In this document: piece by piece, positions 1 through 9,317 of the stretch
How positions within the stretch are numbered: position 1 is the first letter of the stretch
Layout: every line of letters begins with the position of its first letter
Source of the DNA: Marinifilum sp.
GTDB taxonomy: Bacteria; Bacteroidota; Bacteroidia; Bacteroidales; CG2-30-32-10
Direction: 5' to 3'
Assembly (NCBI GenBank): GCA_020718065.1
Contig: DYDE01000016.1
Span: 1-45,057 of the forward strand
Length of the DNA: 45,057 nucleotides
Program-made: the position numbers and the translations under genes
The notes under the pieces: model-generated
Seen by the model: the letters and a program-made list of their open reading frames with translations, nothing else
The model's database searches: none
What the model was told of the DNA's origin: nothing

Positions 1-191
1 TGATAATTTGTGAAATCTGTGGCAAAGAAATAACAACAACAAAATGCTTAAGCACAGCCCGAGGCAGAGCCTCGAGGAATTCATTGATTAAAACTTCCTA
101 TTTGAATAAAAAACATTACAATTCTTTATATTGAAGTTTTGATCAACTTTAGGCATTTTAGACAATCCATATTATAGGCAATTAAGCACCC

Positions 192-395
192 TTATTCTTT
201 CTTTCGATGAGTTAAAATATAAATAATGGGCAAAATTCCAATTGTATTTATAATTGCAATACAAATAAACCAAGCCAAATGATTATTTCTTGCAGATTTC
301 CATAATGCTATAATTTTCCATACAGATTCCCATAAAGCTAAAATAATAATAACCGGAATAATCCAGGCTATCATTGATAATTGTTGACATTCCAT
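192..395 (-). CDS. Small membrane protein, DUF5652/PLDc_N-like
   Basis: 67 aa, two hydrophobic segments, motif ALWKSARNNHLAWFICIAIINTIGILPIIYI typical of DUF5652. Confidence 0.75.
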   Translation of the reverse strand: MECQQLSMIAWIIPVIIILALWESVWKIIALWKSARNNHLAWFICIAIINTIGILPIIYILTHRKKE

Positions 396-608
396 AATGT
401 TTGAGTTTTAGATTGTGAATAATTGTTTTTATTATTAAGGATTTTAAAATATTAATAACAAAAATAATATTTTTTACTGTTAATACAAATCCCCTATTAT
501 AAATTAATATCACAAAAGAAAACATTCCATTTAATCATAACAAGAAAGCAATTTGCTTTCAGCTCCAAAATGAAGTATCTTTATACTATTATTCATATTA
601 CAATTAAA

Positions 609-1223
609 ATGAACAGTATAAAAAACAGATACCTTATTTTCTTTTTATTTATTGGAGTAAACACTTTTGCTTTTGCACAACAAGTGGCAACTTTAGATAA
701 TTTTACTGTTTATGAAAGAAATGGGAAAGTATATTTAAACTGGGTAATTTCTGCAGGCAGTACATGCAATGGCATAAAAATTTTACGTTCATCAGACACC
801 ATCAACTTTACAGAAACAGGTTTTATAGTTGGAGTTTGTGGCAATATCACAACCCCACAACCTTATGACTTTGTAGATGAAAATCCAATTATAAACTCCC
901 TAAACTATTATAAATTAGAACTTGGAGAAAATGGCAGGTCTGGTATTATTTCCATCGAAGTAATTGATATTGGCACTAATAATTACCAGTTAAGACCCAA
1001 TCCCATTGTTTCAAAAGCAAAGCTATACTTCAACAATCCACAAAAGGAATTACTGAAATTATCCATTTACCATATTAATGGAAAAGAAGTTTCAACACTA
1101 ACAACCCGTGAAAGATATTTTGATATAAATGCCGAAAACCTAAATTCAGGCATTTATCTTTTTGCAATTATATCTGCAAAAGAAGATATTCTTATAAAAG
1201 GAAAACTTATTGTTGCACACTAA
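609..1223 (+). CDS. T9SS type A sorting domain-containing protein
   Basis: Internal Met start with signal peptide (MNSIKNRYLIFFLFIGVNTFAFAQ); C-terminal domain RPNPIVSKAKLYF...NSGIYLFAI..KGKLIVAH. Confidence 0.75.
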   Translation: MNSIKNRYLIFFLFIGVNTFAFAQQVATLDNFTVYERNGKVYLNWVISAGSTCNGIKILRSSDTINFTETGFIVGVCGNITTPQPYDFVDENPIINSLNYYKLELGENGRSGIISIEVIDIGTNNYQLRPNPIVSKAKLYFNNPQKELLKLSIYHINGKEVSTLTTRERYFDINAENLNSGIYLFAIISAKEDILIKGKLIVAH

Positions 1224-1226
1224 TTC

Positions 1227-1586
1227 CTATCTTTTTATTTCCACTGGCTTGTCTATTTTTACCAGCTTGTAGGATGGAATTGTAAACGTATAATTTGGCT
1301 CAATATAATACAACTCATTATTAAAATTCACATAGTTGGTTTTTGCATCAAGTTTTATAACGTTATTAAACTCTTTCTTTTTTATTATTCCAAGTTTTGC
1401 ATTTATAATTAAGGTATCATTTGAAAATTTATAATCAAACGATTTCAGGTATTTTGCAGTACTCAATACCTCCACTTTTATTGAATCCTTCTTATATAGA
1501 TTTAAAAAGAATTCATCATATTTCTCCATTTGACCAAAAGAGGCAGATGTAATGGCTAGTAATACTGCAAAAATAAAAATTCTCAT
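1227..1586 (-). CDS. Hypothetical secreted protein
   Basis: Start trimmed to MRIFIFAVLLAITSASFGQ signal peptide; the longer ORF start overlaps the upstream gene. Confidence 0.55.
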   Translation of the reverse strand: MRIFIFAVLLAITSASFGQMEKYDEFFLNLYKKDSIKVEVLSTAKYLKSFDYKFSNDTLIINAKLGIIKKKEFNNVIKLDAKTNYVNFNNELYYIEPNYTFTIPSYKLVKIDKPVEIKR

Positions 1587-1608
1587 ACTTAAAACAAATT
1601 CAGATAAA

Positions 1609-3642
1609 TTATTCTTTAATAAACTTTTTGATTGAAATACAATCATTGCTGAATATTTTCACAAAATAAACACCGCAGGCAAAATTAGTAATATTTATTT
1701 TTATTTTACAATCATCTATTTTTTTTGTAAACAATTGTTGTCCATTTATATTAAATATTGATACAATGCCACTTTCAAACAACCTTGTTGATTCTATAGT
1801 TAATTGCTCATTGGCAGGATTTGGATAAATATTGAAAGAAAGGTATGAATCAAAAGTATTTATTCCTGTTATCTCAGAAAGTGGACGTTTCCAAACACCA
1901 CCAGCATCAATTCCTGCATAAAGATTTGCACCTGAAACACACAAAGATAGAACAGGAGAGCCAACCAAACCTGTCGTTACAGATATCCAATTACCTCCAT
2001 AATTATTACTTGCAAATATTTCTCCATTTCCTGTTCCAATGAAAACATTGTTCCCATAAACACACATACAACGGATATTTGATTGAGAAGGTAACCCATT
2101 AGAAGATGCACTCCAGTTATTACCATTGTTTGTTGAAACAAAAACACCATCTGCATTCGTTCCGGCAAATAAATATCCATTTAATATCTGTATAGAAGTA
2201 ATCCATGTCGAATTGAGACCATTGTTTATGGCAGACCAGTTTGAGCCATAATTTGTTGACATATATATACCATAATCAGCAGTACCTGCATATACATTGG
2301 TTCCATCCGATGCAAGAGAAAGTATGTTATTACTAATAAGACCCGTATTAACGGCCAACCAGCTAGTCCCATTATTTGTTGAGACGAATACACCCATTTC
2401 GCCACTACCTGCAAATATCCTGCTTCCACAAAAGGTAAAAGATTGTATCCAATTACTTGTAACCCCTGTATTAGCAGCAATAAAAGAAGAACCACTGTTT
2501 GTAGATTTAAAAATTCCTAAAAGATCTGTTCCGGCAATTACCAGTGATCCATTTGCGATTACCGACCTAATTTCAACAGTTCCTATTGTAGTTCCTTTTG
2601 TCCAGTTACCACCGTCATTGGTTGAAGTGAAATAATTTGAACCATGTGAGCCAGCATTTAAAGTAGAGTTACTTAGAGCTAAAGAACCAATTCCTGTCTT
2701 GAATGTATTACTATTATTGCATAATATCCAATTAGCTCCTTCATTGGTGCTTTTATAAATGTGTCCACTGCTCACTCCAGCATATAATACTGAGTTACTG
2801 GCTCCCAATGCCCAAAGATCAGTTTCACTTAAACCAGTATTAACGGTTATCCAATTAATTCCGTTATCAGTAGATTTATATACACCATTTCCATATGAAC
2901 CAGCATAAAGATTTCCATTCAAATTGGTAAAAGCCTTAATTGAAGGCAAATTAGTCACTGTCAATGTCCACGAATTTCCACTATTTGTTGAAACAAAAAC
3001 TCCGGAACTCATAGTACTAGCGTAAAGTTTACCTGAAAAATACGTCATCGTCATAATATTGGATTCAGAAATTCCACTTCCAGATAAAACCCAATTATTC
3101 CCCATATCGGTTGATTTATATAATCCATAACCATATGTTCCAGCAAAAATATTTGTACCATCAGTCTCAAGCCAGTAGATATTTTTAGAATTAATCCCAT
3201 TGCTTGTTGATTCCCAATTAGAACCATTGTCAGTAGAACGGAATACACCACGAAGATAAGTACCTGCAAACAATACGTTATTACAAGCTACTATGGTTTT
3301 AACATATTTACCATTTAAACTAGTTCCAACTGATTCCCAGTTGATACCAGCATTGGTTGTTCTAAAAACATTCTCATCTGTTGAGATAAAAATATAACTT
3401 CCAATTCTTGCAAATGATTTTGTATCACAGCTCTTCAACCCGTTATTACAAAAATTCCAGGAAGTACCATTGTTATCACTAACAAGTACACCTCCTCCGG
3501 TAGCAGCATAAACAGATGCTCCATCATAAATGAAGTTTCTTACATATCCACCTATTGGTCCATTTGTAGGTTGCCATTGTGCATTTAAATTATTGAAAAA
3601 TAGCAATAATAAAATTGCAATTATATTTGTTCTTTTAATCAT
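1609..3642 (-). CDS. T9SS-sorted BNR/sortilin-like double beta-propeller protein
   Basis: 13 Asp-box-like S(T/N)xxGxxW motifs plus a terminal blade (14 blades); C-terminal YPNPANEQLTIES...ACGVYFVKIFS sorting domain. Confidence 0.85.
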   Translation of the reverse strand: MIKRTNIIAILLLLFFNNLNAQWQPTNGPIGGYVRNFIYDGASVYAATGGGVLVSDNNGTSWNFCNNGLKSCDTKSFARIGSYIFISTDENVFRTTNAGINWESVGTSLNGKYVKTIVACNNVLFAGTYLRGVFRSTDNGSNWESTSNGINSKNIYWLETDGTNIFAGTYGYGLYKSTDMGNNWVLSGSGISESNIMTMTYFSGKLYASTMSSGVFVSTNSGNSWTLTVTNLPSIKAFTNLNGNLYAGSYGNGVYKSTDNGINWITVNTGLSETDLWALGASNSVLYAGVSSGHIYKSTNEGANWILCNNSNTFKTGIGSLALSNSTLNAGSHGSNYFTSTNDGGNWTKGTTIGTVEIRSVIANGSLVIAGTDLLGIFKSTNSGSSFIAANTGVTSNWIQSFTFCGSRIFAGSGEMGVFVSTNNGTSWLAVNTGLISNNILSLASDGTNVYAGTADYGIYMSTNYGSNWSAINNGLNSTWITSIQILNGYLFAGTNADGVFVSTNNGNNWSASSNGLPSQSNIRCMCVYGNNVFIGTGNGEIFASNNYGGNWISVTTGLVGSPVLSLCVSGANLYAGIDAGGVWKRPLSEITGINTFDSYLSFNIYPNPANEQLTIESTRLFESGIVSIFNINGQQLFTKKIDDCKIKINITNFACGVYFVKIFSNDCISIKKFIKE

Positions 3643-4111
3643 TTCTCCAATTTTTATAAGGATTTATAGATAAAAAGGAATTGTAAAATCTTTCATCATT
3701 TGTAACATCTTGTCCCACCCAATCAGGCAGCTCATATTTTTCATTTTCATTTTTCAATTCAATTTCAGCAATGATCAAACCTAAATTGTCTTCTAAAAAT
3801 TCATCAACTTCCCAAAGCTTATTTTTATATGTTATTTTATATCTAACTTTTGCGATAACAGATTTAGTGAAATTATCCAGTAACTGAATCGCATCTTTTT
3901 GAGGAATTTCATATTCAAATTCAGTTCGAGATATTCCAATTGAATGTCCTTTAATTGTTATATATCCATGGGTGTCTGTAACTCTTACTCGAATAGTTTT
4001 GTCAGGTTCCGTCAACAAATAACCCTGACGGTAAAAGTGTTTTTCAGGCTTACTTACCTTATTCCACTTTTCTTTGTTCACCAAATATTTGCGTTCTATT
4101 TCAATACCCAT
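3635..4111 (-). CDS. CYTH domain protein (triphosphate tunnel metalloenzyme family)
   Basis: N-terminal EIERKYLV signature; IRVRVTDTHGYITIKG, EVDEFLEDNLGLIIAEIEL. Confidence 0.9.
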   Translation of the reverse strand: MGIEIERKYLVNKEKWNKVSKPEKHFYRQGYLLTEPDKTIRVRVTDTHGYITIKGHSIGISRTEFEYEIPQKDAIQLLDNFTKSVIAKVRYKITYKNKLWEVDEFLEDNLGLIIAEIELKNENEKYELPDWVGQDVTNDERFYNSFLSINPYKNWRND

Positions 4112-4222
4112 ATTATTTATGTTTAGTACTTAGTAAAAATGCCACAAATTATGAGATTAAAATTGTTGTATTAAAATCATTAAATCTGTGGCAATTCTTA
4201 GTTTGTTTTAGTCAGCAAATTA

Positions 4223-4720
4223 TTATAAATTTTTCAGTGCCTGTGCATAATCTGGTTCATTCACAATATCAGGAACCTGTTCAGTATAAATTATTTTGCC
4301 TTCTTCATTCAGTATGATAACTACCCTTGAGTGTAAATTTTGTAATGGGCCATCTATTATTTCCAAACCATAGTTTTTCCCAAATGCTCCACTTGCAAAA
4401 TCTGATAAAGTAATTACATTTGCCAAACCTTCGGCACCACAAAATCTTGCCTGAGCAAAAGGAAGGTCACGAGAAATACATAATACTTTGGTGTTCTTTA
4501 ATTCTCCTGCTGCCTTATTAAAATATCTTACTGAAGCAGCACAAGTTCCTGTATCGAGACTTGGGAAAATATTTAATACTACTCTCGAACCTTTAAAATC
4601 GTTGAGAGATGCTTTTGATAAATCTGCTTTTACGAGTGAAAAATCTTTTGCTTTTTCACCCACTTTTGGTAATTCTCCAATGGTATTGATTGGATTTCCT
4701 TTTAATGTTATTTTTGCCAT
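4223..4720 (-). CDS. tpx: Thiol peroxidase, Tpx family
   Basis: MAKITLKGNPINTIGELPKVG; SLDTGTCAASVRYFN peroxidatic Cys, SRDLPFAQARFCG resolving Cys. Confidence 0.95.
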   Translation of the reverse strand: MAKITLKGNPINTIGELPKVGEKAKDFSLVKADLSKASLNDFKGSRVVLNIFPSLDTGTCAASVRYFNKAAGELKNTKVLCISRDLPFAQARFCGAEGLANVITLSDFASGAFGKNYGLEIIDGPLQNLHSRVVIILNEEGKIIYTEQVPDIVNEPDYAQALKNL

Positions 4721-4854
4721 AATGTGTTTAATATTTAAGGTTAAAAAAATTAAATTAATTAAACTTCTATACAATAGATAGAATGTTTTCTACAAATTTA
4801 ATGCTTTTTGAAAAGCAAGCCTTAAAAATTTAATTAGTTTTTGCAAGAAAACTC

Positions 4855-4979
4855 AGTGTCAGATAAGAAAAACTCAAGAATGAGACTTTCGCAGTTTTGA
4901 AAATCAAGGAGTTTACTTGGGTAAACGACTGTTTTCAAAACAAGAATAACGAAATTATTGGCGTTTTATTGCTGACACT
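4855..4979. repeat. 125-nt imperfect inverted repeat (MITE/REP-like or structured RNA)
   Basis: Outer perfect arms AGTGTCAG (4855-4862)/CTGACACT (4972-4979); inner GTTTTGAAAA (4894-4903)/TTTTCAAAAC (4932-4941); apical GTTTAC/GTAAAC with TTGG loop. Confidence 0.6.
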
Positions 4980-7647
4980 AATTAACAACAGTAAGCAACT
5001 CTCTTAATCTAATGTCTTTTGACGAAGCACCAATCATCAACCTAAATTCACCTGCTTCCACAACCCATTGCATTTTATCGTTCAACATTTGTAGTGTGGC
5101 TGGAGTGATGAGAAAAGAAACATCCTTTTGTTCCCCAGCTTTTAAGTGTATCCTTTGAAACCCTTTTAGCTCTTTTACTGGACGAACAACAGAAGAAAGC
5201 AAATCTCTGATATATAACTGTACTACCTCATCTCCTTCGACAGCTCCAGTGTTTTTAATTTTACAATGTACACAAATAGAATCTCCTTTTGATATTGGAT
5301 TTTTATCAAAGGTCATATCGCTGTATTCAAAGTTAGTATAACTCAATCCAAAACCAAAAGGGAACATAGCTTGTCCGCTTAAGTTCAAATAATCATCATT
5401 TCGTCCTGTTGGTTTATGATTATATACCAATGGAACTTGACTCACATCCATAGGAAAGGTTATTGGAAGTCTTCCGGCAGGATTATAATCTCCGAATAAT
5501 ACATCAGCAACAGCATTTCCTCCTTCTTCTCCAGGATACCAAACATCAATAATTCCTTCTACATTGTTTATCCATTTGGTCATGGTAATGGCACTGCCAC
5601 CTACTAAAACTACAATAACAGGTTTGCCAGTTGCTGCAATACTGTTTATCATTTCCTCCTGATGACCTGGTAAATTGAGATATGCCCTGTCTAACGATTC
5701 ACCCTCATCAATACCAACCACCACAATTGCTACATCTGACTTTTTGCTTAGTTCCACAGCATTATCGATTTTCTTTTGCCAGTTGTCATCTACTCCGCAA
5801 TTCCAAATTAATTTAAAACTGGCATTGCCTGAAGATTCGCAAAATTCTATGATTATATCATATTCTTTGTCTTTTTCGAAGTAATAATCCACAAGAATAG
5901 TACTGTAAGTTTGGCCTTTCCAATTGTCAATTATCAATTTACCATTTAGATAGAGACGATATCCGTCATTACCATCTAATCCTATCTTGAATTTTCCAGT
6001 TGCAGGAGACTTAATTTTACCAGTCCATTTGACAGAATAAAAATCATTGTTTATGTCAGGATGAGGAGAATATAGTGTCCAATGAAAATTGATCTCTTTA
6101 TCAATTCTGCTTAAAACAGCTTTACCACTTAAGGTAATATTGTTGAAATATTCACCCAATAAACCATTCTCATTCTTACCATCTTTCATGCATGACAAAT
6201 TGGAAGAAGGAACACACACCCATTCAACTGTCTGACGGCCGCAACCAGATGCATAATAAACATTTGCTGATTTAATAAATTTATTTTTAATACCATCCAG
6301 TATATTCACTTTCCCATTACCAGGACCACTATAACCTCCCAGCCTTGCTTCAATTGCATCTGTTCCTATTACAGCAATTGTTTTAAGATTTTTGCTTAAG
6401 GGCAATATATTATTTTGGTTTTTCAATAAAACAATTGATTTGAGGGCTGCTTCCTTTGCCAATAATTTAAATTCAGGATTCCCATTCCATTTATTCACAG
6501 CTGTTTCATCTACATAAGGATTTTCGAACAAGCCCAATTGAAATTTAATACGTAATATTCTTGCAACTGCTTCATTAATTATATTTGTATCAATTCTACC
6601 ATCTAAGAATGGAGGTATAAATAGTTTATAATGCTCATAATCTGTTTGAAATACAACATCAAGTCCATTGTTAATAGCATTAGCAGAAGCATCAGGATAA
6701 TCTTTTGCAGTAAAGTGCAATACATTTGCACCTCCCACAGCGCATGCATCAGAAATAACAAATCCTTTGAATTTTTTTTGTTGTTTAAGTTTAACATTTA
6801 ACAACCAACTATTCGCGGTGCAAGGGCTTCCATCCAAAGAATTATAGGAAGTCATCACTGAACGCGAACCTCCTCTTTCGAAACAAGCCCAAAATGGAGG
6901 TAAATAGATTTCTTCTAACAATCGTTCATTAATATCTATAGGATAACTATCACGACCACCGTCGCCACTATTGGCTAAAAAATGCTTGGGTGTGGTTACT
7001 ATCCCTAGTTTTTCAAAAGCAGTAACAAAAGCAACCCCCATTTCTGAAGTTAAAAAAGGATCTTCCCCATAGGTTTCTTCCACTCTTCCCCATCGTACAT
7101 CACTGACAATATTAACAACAGGAGATAATACTTGTCTTATTCCCCTACTTTTTGTTTCTTTTGCAATAACATCAGCAACACGACCCATCAATTCAATATC
7201 CCATGTTGCAGAAAGACCAATTGCTTGCGGAAAAGAAGTGGCTCCTTCTCTTTTAAGACCATGTAATACCTCATCAAAGAAAATAAGTGGAATACCTAAA
7301 CGACTTTCTTCTACAAAGTATTTTTGAATGGTATTGATCTTTTTTGCTGTTTCCATTGCATTAACAGAAGAACTATAATTTAACAACTGACCTGCAGCAT
7401 CCATATTCCCATTTGCACTTACCTGAAAACCAAAGATGCCCTGTTTGTATTTTTCTTTTCCATTTTCAAGATCACCAGAGATCATAAACAACTGCCAGAA
7501 CTTTTCTTCCATTGTCATTCTTGATAGAAGATCTTGCACCCTGACTTCTATGGATAATTTTGGATTTTTATAGGGGACTTGCGCTATACTATGAATGGAA
7601 TAGCCTAAACAAATAATTATTATAAGACATTTATTAAGTAAATTCAT
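4978..7647 (-). CDS. Glycoside hydrolase family 3 beta-glucosidase with PA14 insert
   Basis: VSDACAVGG catalytic region, KHFLANSGDGGRDSYPIDI, PA14-like WTGKIKSPATGKFKIGLDGNDGYRLYLNGKLIIDNW, C-terminal Fn3-like domain. Confidence 0.93.
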   Translation of the reverse strand: MNLLNKCLIIIICLGYSIHSIAQVPYKNPKLSIEVRVQDLLSRMTMEEKFWQLFMISGDLENGKEKYKQGIFGFQVSANGNMDAAGQLLNYSSSVNAMETAKKINTIQKYFVEESRLGIPLIFFDEVLHGLKREGATSFPQAIGLSATWDIELMGRVADVIAKETKSRGIRQVLSPVVNIVSDVRWGRVEETYGEDPFLTSEMGVAFVTAFEKLGIVTTPKHFLANSGDGGRDSYPIDINERLLEEIYLPPFWACFERGGSRSVMTSYNSLDGSPCTANSWLLNVKLKQQKKFKGFVISDACAVGGANVLHFTAKDYPDASANAINNGLDVVFQTDYEHYKLFIPPFLDGRIDTNIINEAVARILRIKFQLGLFENPYVDETAVNKWNGNPEFKLLAKEAALKSIVLLKNQNNILPLSKNLKTIAVIGTDAIEARLGGYSGPGNGKVNILDGIKNKFIKSANVYYASGCGRQTVEWVCVPSSNLSCMKDGKNENGLLGEYFNNITLSGKAVLSRIDKEINFHWTLYSPHPDINNDFYSVKWTGKIKSPATGKFKIGLDGNDGYRLYLNGKLIIDNWKGQTYSTILVDYYFEKDKEYDIIIEFCESSGNASFKLIWNCGVDDNWQKKIDNAVELSKKSDVAIVVVGIDEGESLDRAYLNLPGHQEEMINSIAATGKPVIVVLVGGSAITMTKWINNVEGIIDVWYPGEEGGNAVADVLFGDYNPAGRLPITFPMDVSQVPLVYNHKPTGRNDDYLNLSGQAMFPFGFGLSYTNFEYSDMTFDKNPISKGDSICVHCKIKNTGAVEGDEVVQLYIRDLLSSVVRPVKELKGFQRIHLKAGEQKDVSFLITPATLQMLNDKMQWVVEAGEFRLMIGASSKDIRLRELLTVVN

Positions 7648-7659
7648 TTTAAAAAATAT

Positions 7660-9042
7660 TTAAACTTTTTTATAAATAGTTTCTTCTACTGGTTCTATAT
7701 ATTCACCTTCCCATTTAGCAATTACAACCGTTGCCAGACAATTTCCTATAACATTTACAGAGGTTCTCGCCATATCCATTAATTCATCAATACCTATGAT
7801 GATAAATATTGGTTCAACGGGCAATCCAAAAGAAGCAGCTGTTCCAAGAAGAATAACAAGCGAAGCACGAGGCACTCCTGCAACACCTTTACTGGTGAGC
7901 ATAAGTGTAAAAACCATAAGTAGTTGTTCCCCCCATGTCATGTGAATACCAGCTACCTGTGCTACAAATACAGAAGCAAGTGAAAGATATAAAGTTGTTC
8001 CATCAAGATTAAAACTATAACCTGTTGGTAGAACGAAAGCAACAATTTTGCGGGGTACACCAAATTTCTCAAGATTCTCCATAGCTTTGGGAAGAGCAGC
8101 TTCAGAACTGGTGGTTGCAAATGCAATGGTAACTGGTTCAATGATTGCCTGTATAAATCTTTTTATTGGAATCCTAAATATTAATGCAATTGGAAACAAA
8201 ACAAACAAAAGAAAAAAGATGAGTGCTCCATATAACGTTGCAAGTAACTGAAATAAATTAACAAGAATACCCAATCCCATATGGCTTACAGTATATGCTA
8301 TCGCTGCTCCAACACCTACAGGAGCAAAATACATTACAATTCGGGTAAACTTGAACATAGTTTCAGCTAAACTTTCAGCAAAATCGAGCATGGGTTTACG
8401 TTTAGCTTCATTAACCAATGCTAGTGCAATAGCAAATAATATACTAAAGACAACAATTTGCAATATTTGTCCTTCTGCAATAGATTTGGCAATATTTTCA
8501 GGAAAAATATGGAGAATAATATCTTCCGTAGTTTGTGGAGTAACAATCTGCAAATCTGTTTTATTAACATTTACAGGCATTTCAACTCCAACACCTGCTC
8601 TGGTATAGTTAATTGCAAACAAACCAATAAAAAGAGCAATGGTTGTTACTATTTCGAAATATAACAAAGCTTTTACTCCCATTCTGCCAACTTGTTTCAG
8701 GTTGGAATGGCCTGCAATTCCAACAACAAGGGTAGCAAATAAAAGGGGAGCTATAATAGTTTTGATAAGTTTGAGAAATACCTTACTGCATATTTTCAGG
8801 TGAATGGCAAAATCTGGTATATCATGCCCTACTTCAACCCCAATAAACATACTAAAAAGTATCCAGGCAGTGAGCGACTTCTGTTTAATAACAAAATAGC
8901 CAAAAACAAGAAGGATTATTATTCTTAAAAGAACAAATACAGAAGAAGTAATACCTAACCAATTATTAACCTCTGTCATTAACAAAAGACCATAGATTGA
9001 AACAATAGAAAGGTAAATAAGCGAAAGACGACCTTTGTTCAT
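7660..9042 (-). CDS. Dicarboxylate/amino acid:cation symporter (DAACS)
   Basis: Multi-TM; AFATTSSEAALPKAM, GYSFNLDGTTLYLSLA, DELMDMARTSVNVIGN signatures. Confidence 0.95.
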   Translation of the reverse strand: MNKGRLSLIYLSIVSIYGLLLMTEVNNWLGITSSVFVLLRIIILLVFGYFVIKQKSLTAWILFSMFIGVEVGHDIPDFAIHLKICSKVFLKLIKTIIAPLLFATLVVGIAGHSNLKQVGRMGVKALLYFEIVTTIALFIGLFAINYTRAGVGVEMPVNVNKTDLQIVTPQTTEDIILHIFPENIAKSIAEGQILQIVVFSILFAIALALVNEAKRKPMLDFAESLAETMFKFTRIVMYFAPVGVGAAIAYTVSHMGLGILVNLFQLLATLYGALIFFLLFVLFPIALIFRIPIKRFIQAIIEPVTIAFATTSSEAALPKAMENLEKFGVPRKIVAFVLPTGYSFNLDGTTLYLSLASVFVAQVAGIHMTWGEQLLMVFTLMLTSKGVAGVPRASLVILLGTAASFGLPVEPIFIIIGIDELMDMARTSVNVIGNCLATVVIAKWEGEYIEPVEETIYKKV

Positions 9043-9191
9043 ATTTTATTTTTGGATCAAAAAAAAGTAAAAATAAGAAGGAAAAATTAAAGTTTTGGAT
9101 TTAAAATAAAAATTTGTTTCAATAATCTTGAAAAACAATAAAAAATACAATTACCATTTATCCTTGTTTTTATACAGCTCATCATTTTTTT

Positions 9192-9221
9192 ACCGTTAAA
9201 TTAAAAATCACTACCGTTTAT
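9192..9221 (+). promoter_or_regulatory. Putative LytTR-type direct-repeat operator
   Basis: ACCGTTAAA-N12-ACCGTTTAT, 21-bp centre spacing, 12 bp upstream of a TTG (-33-like) at 9233. Confidence 0.5.
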
Positions 9222-9317
9222 GTAATACCCCCTTGACTTTATAGAATTTTTAATTTTAATTTGCTTAAAAATAACAAAACAAATTATTTGTATTATTTAT
9301 TTAAAAAATTAAACAAC

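Noticed and set aside
1845-2635. Antisense ORFs within the BNR protein gene (e.g. 1845..2042, 2297..2635 and same-strand shadows)
   Set aside because: Low-complexity translations overlapping a confidently coding repeat gene; frame shadows.
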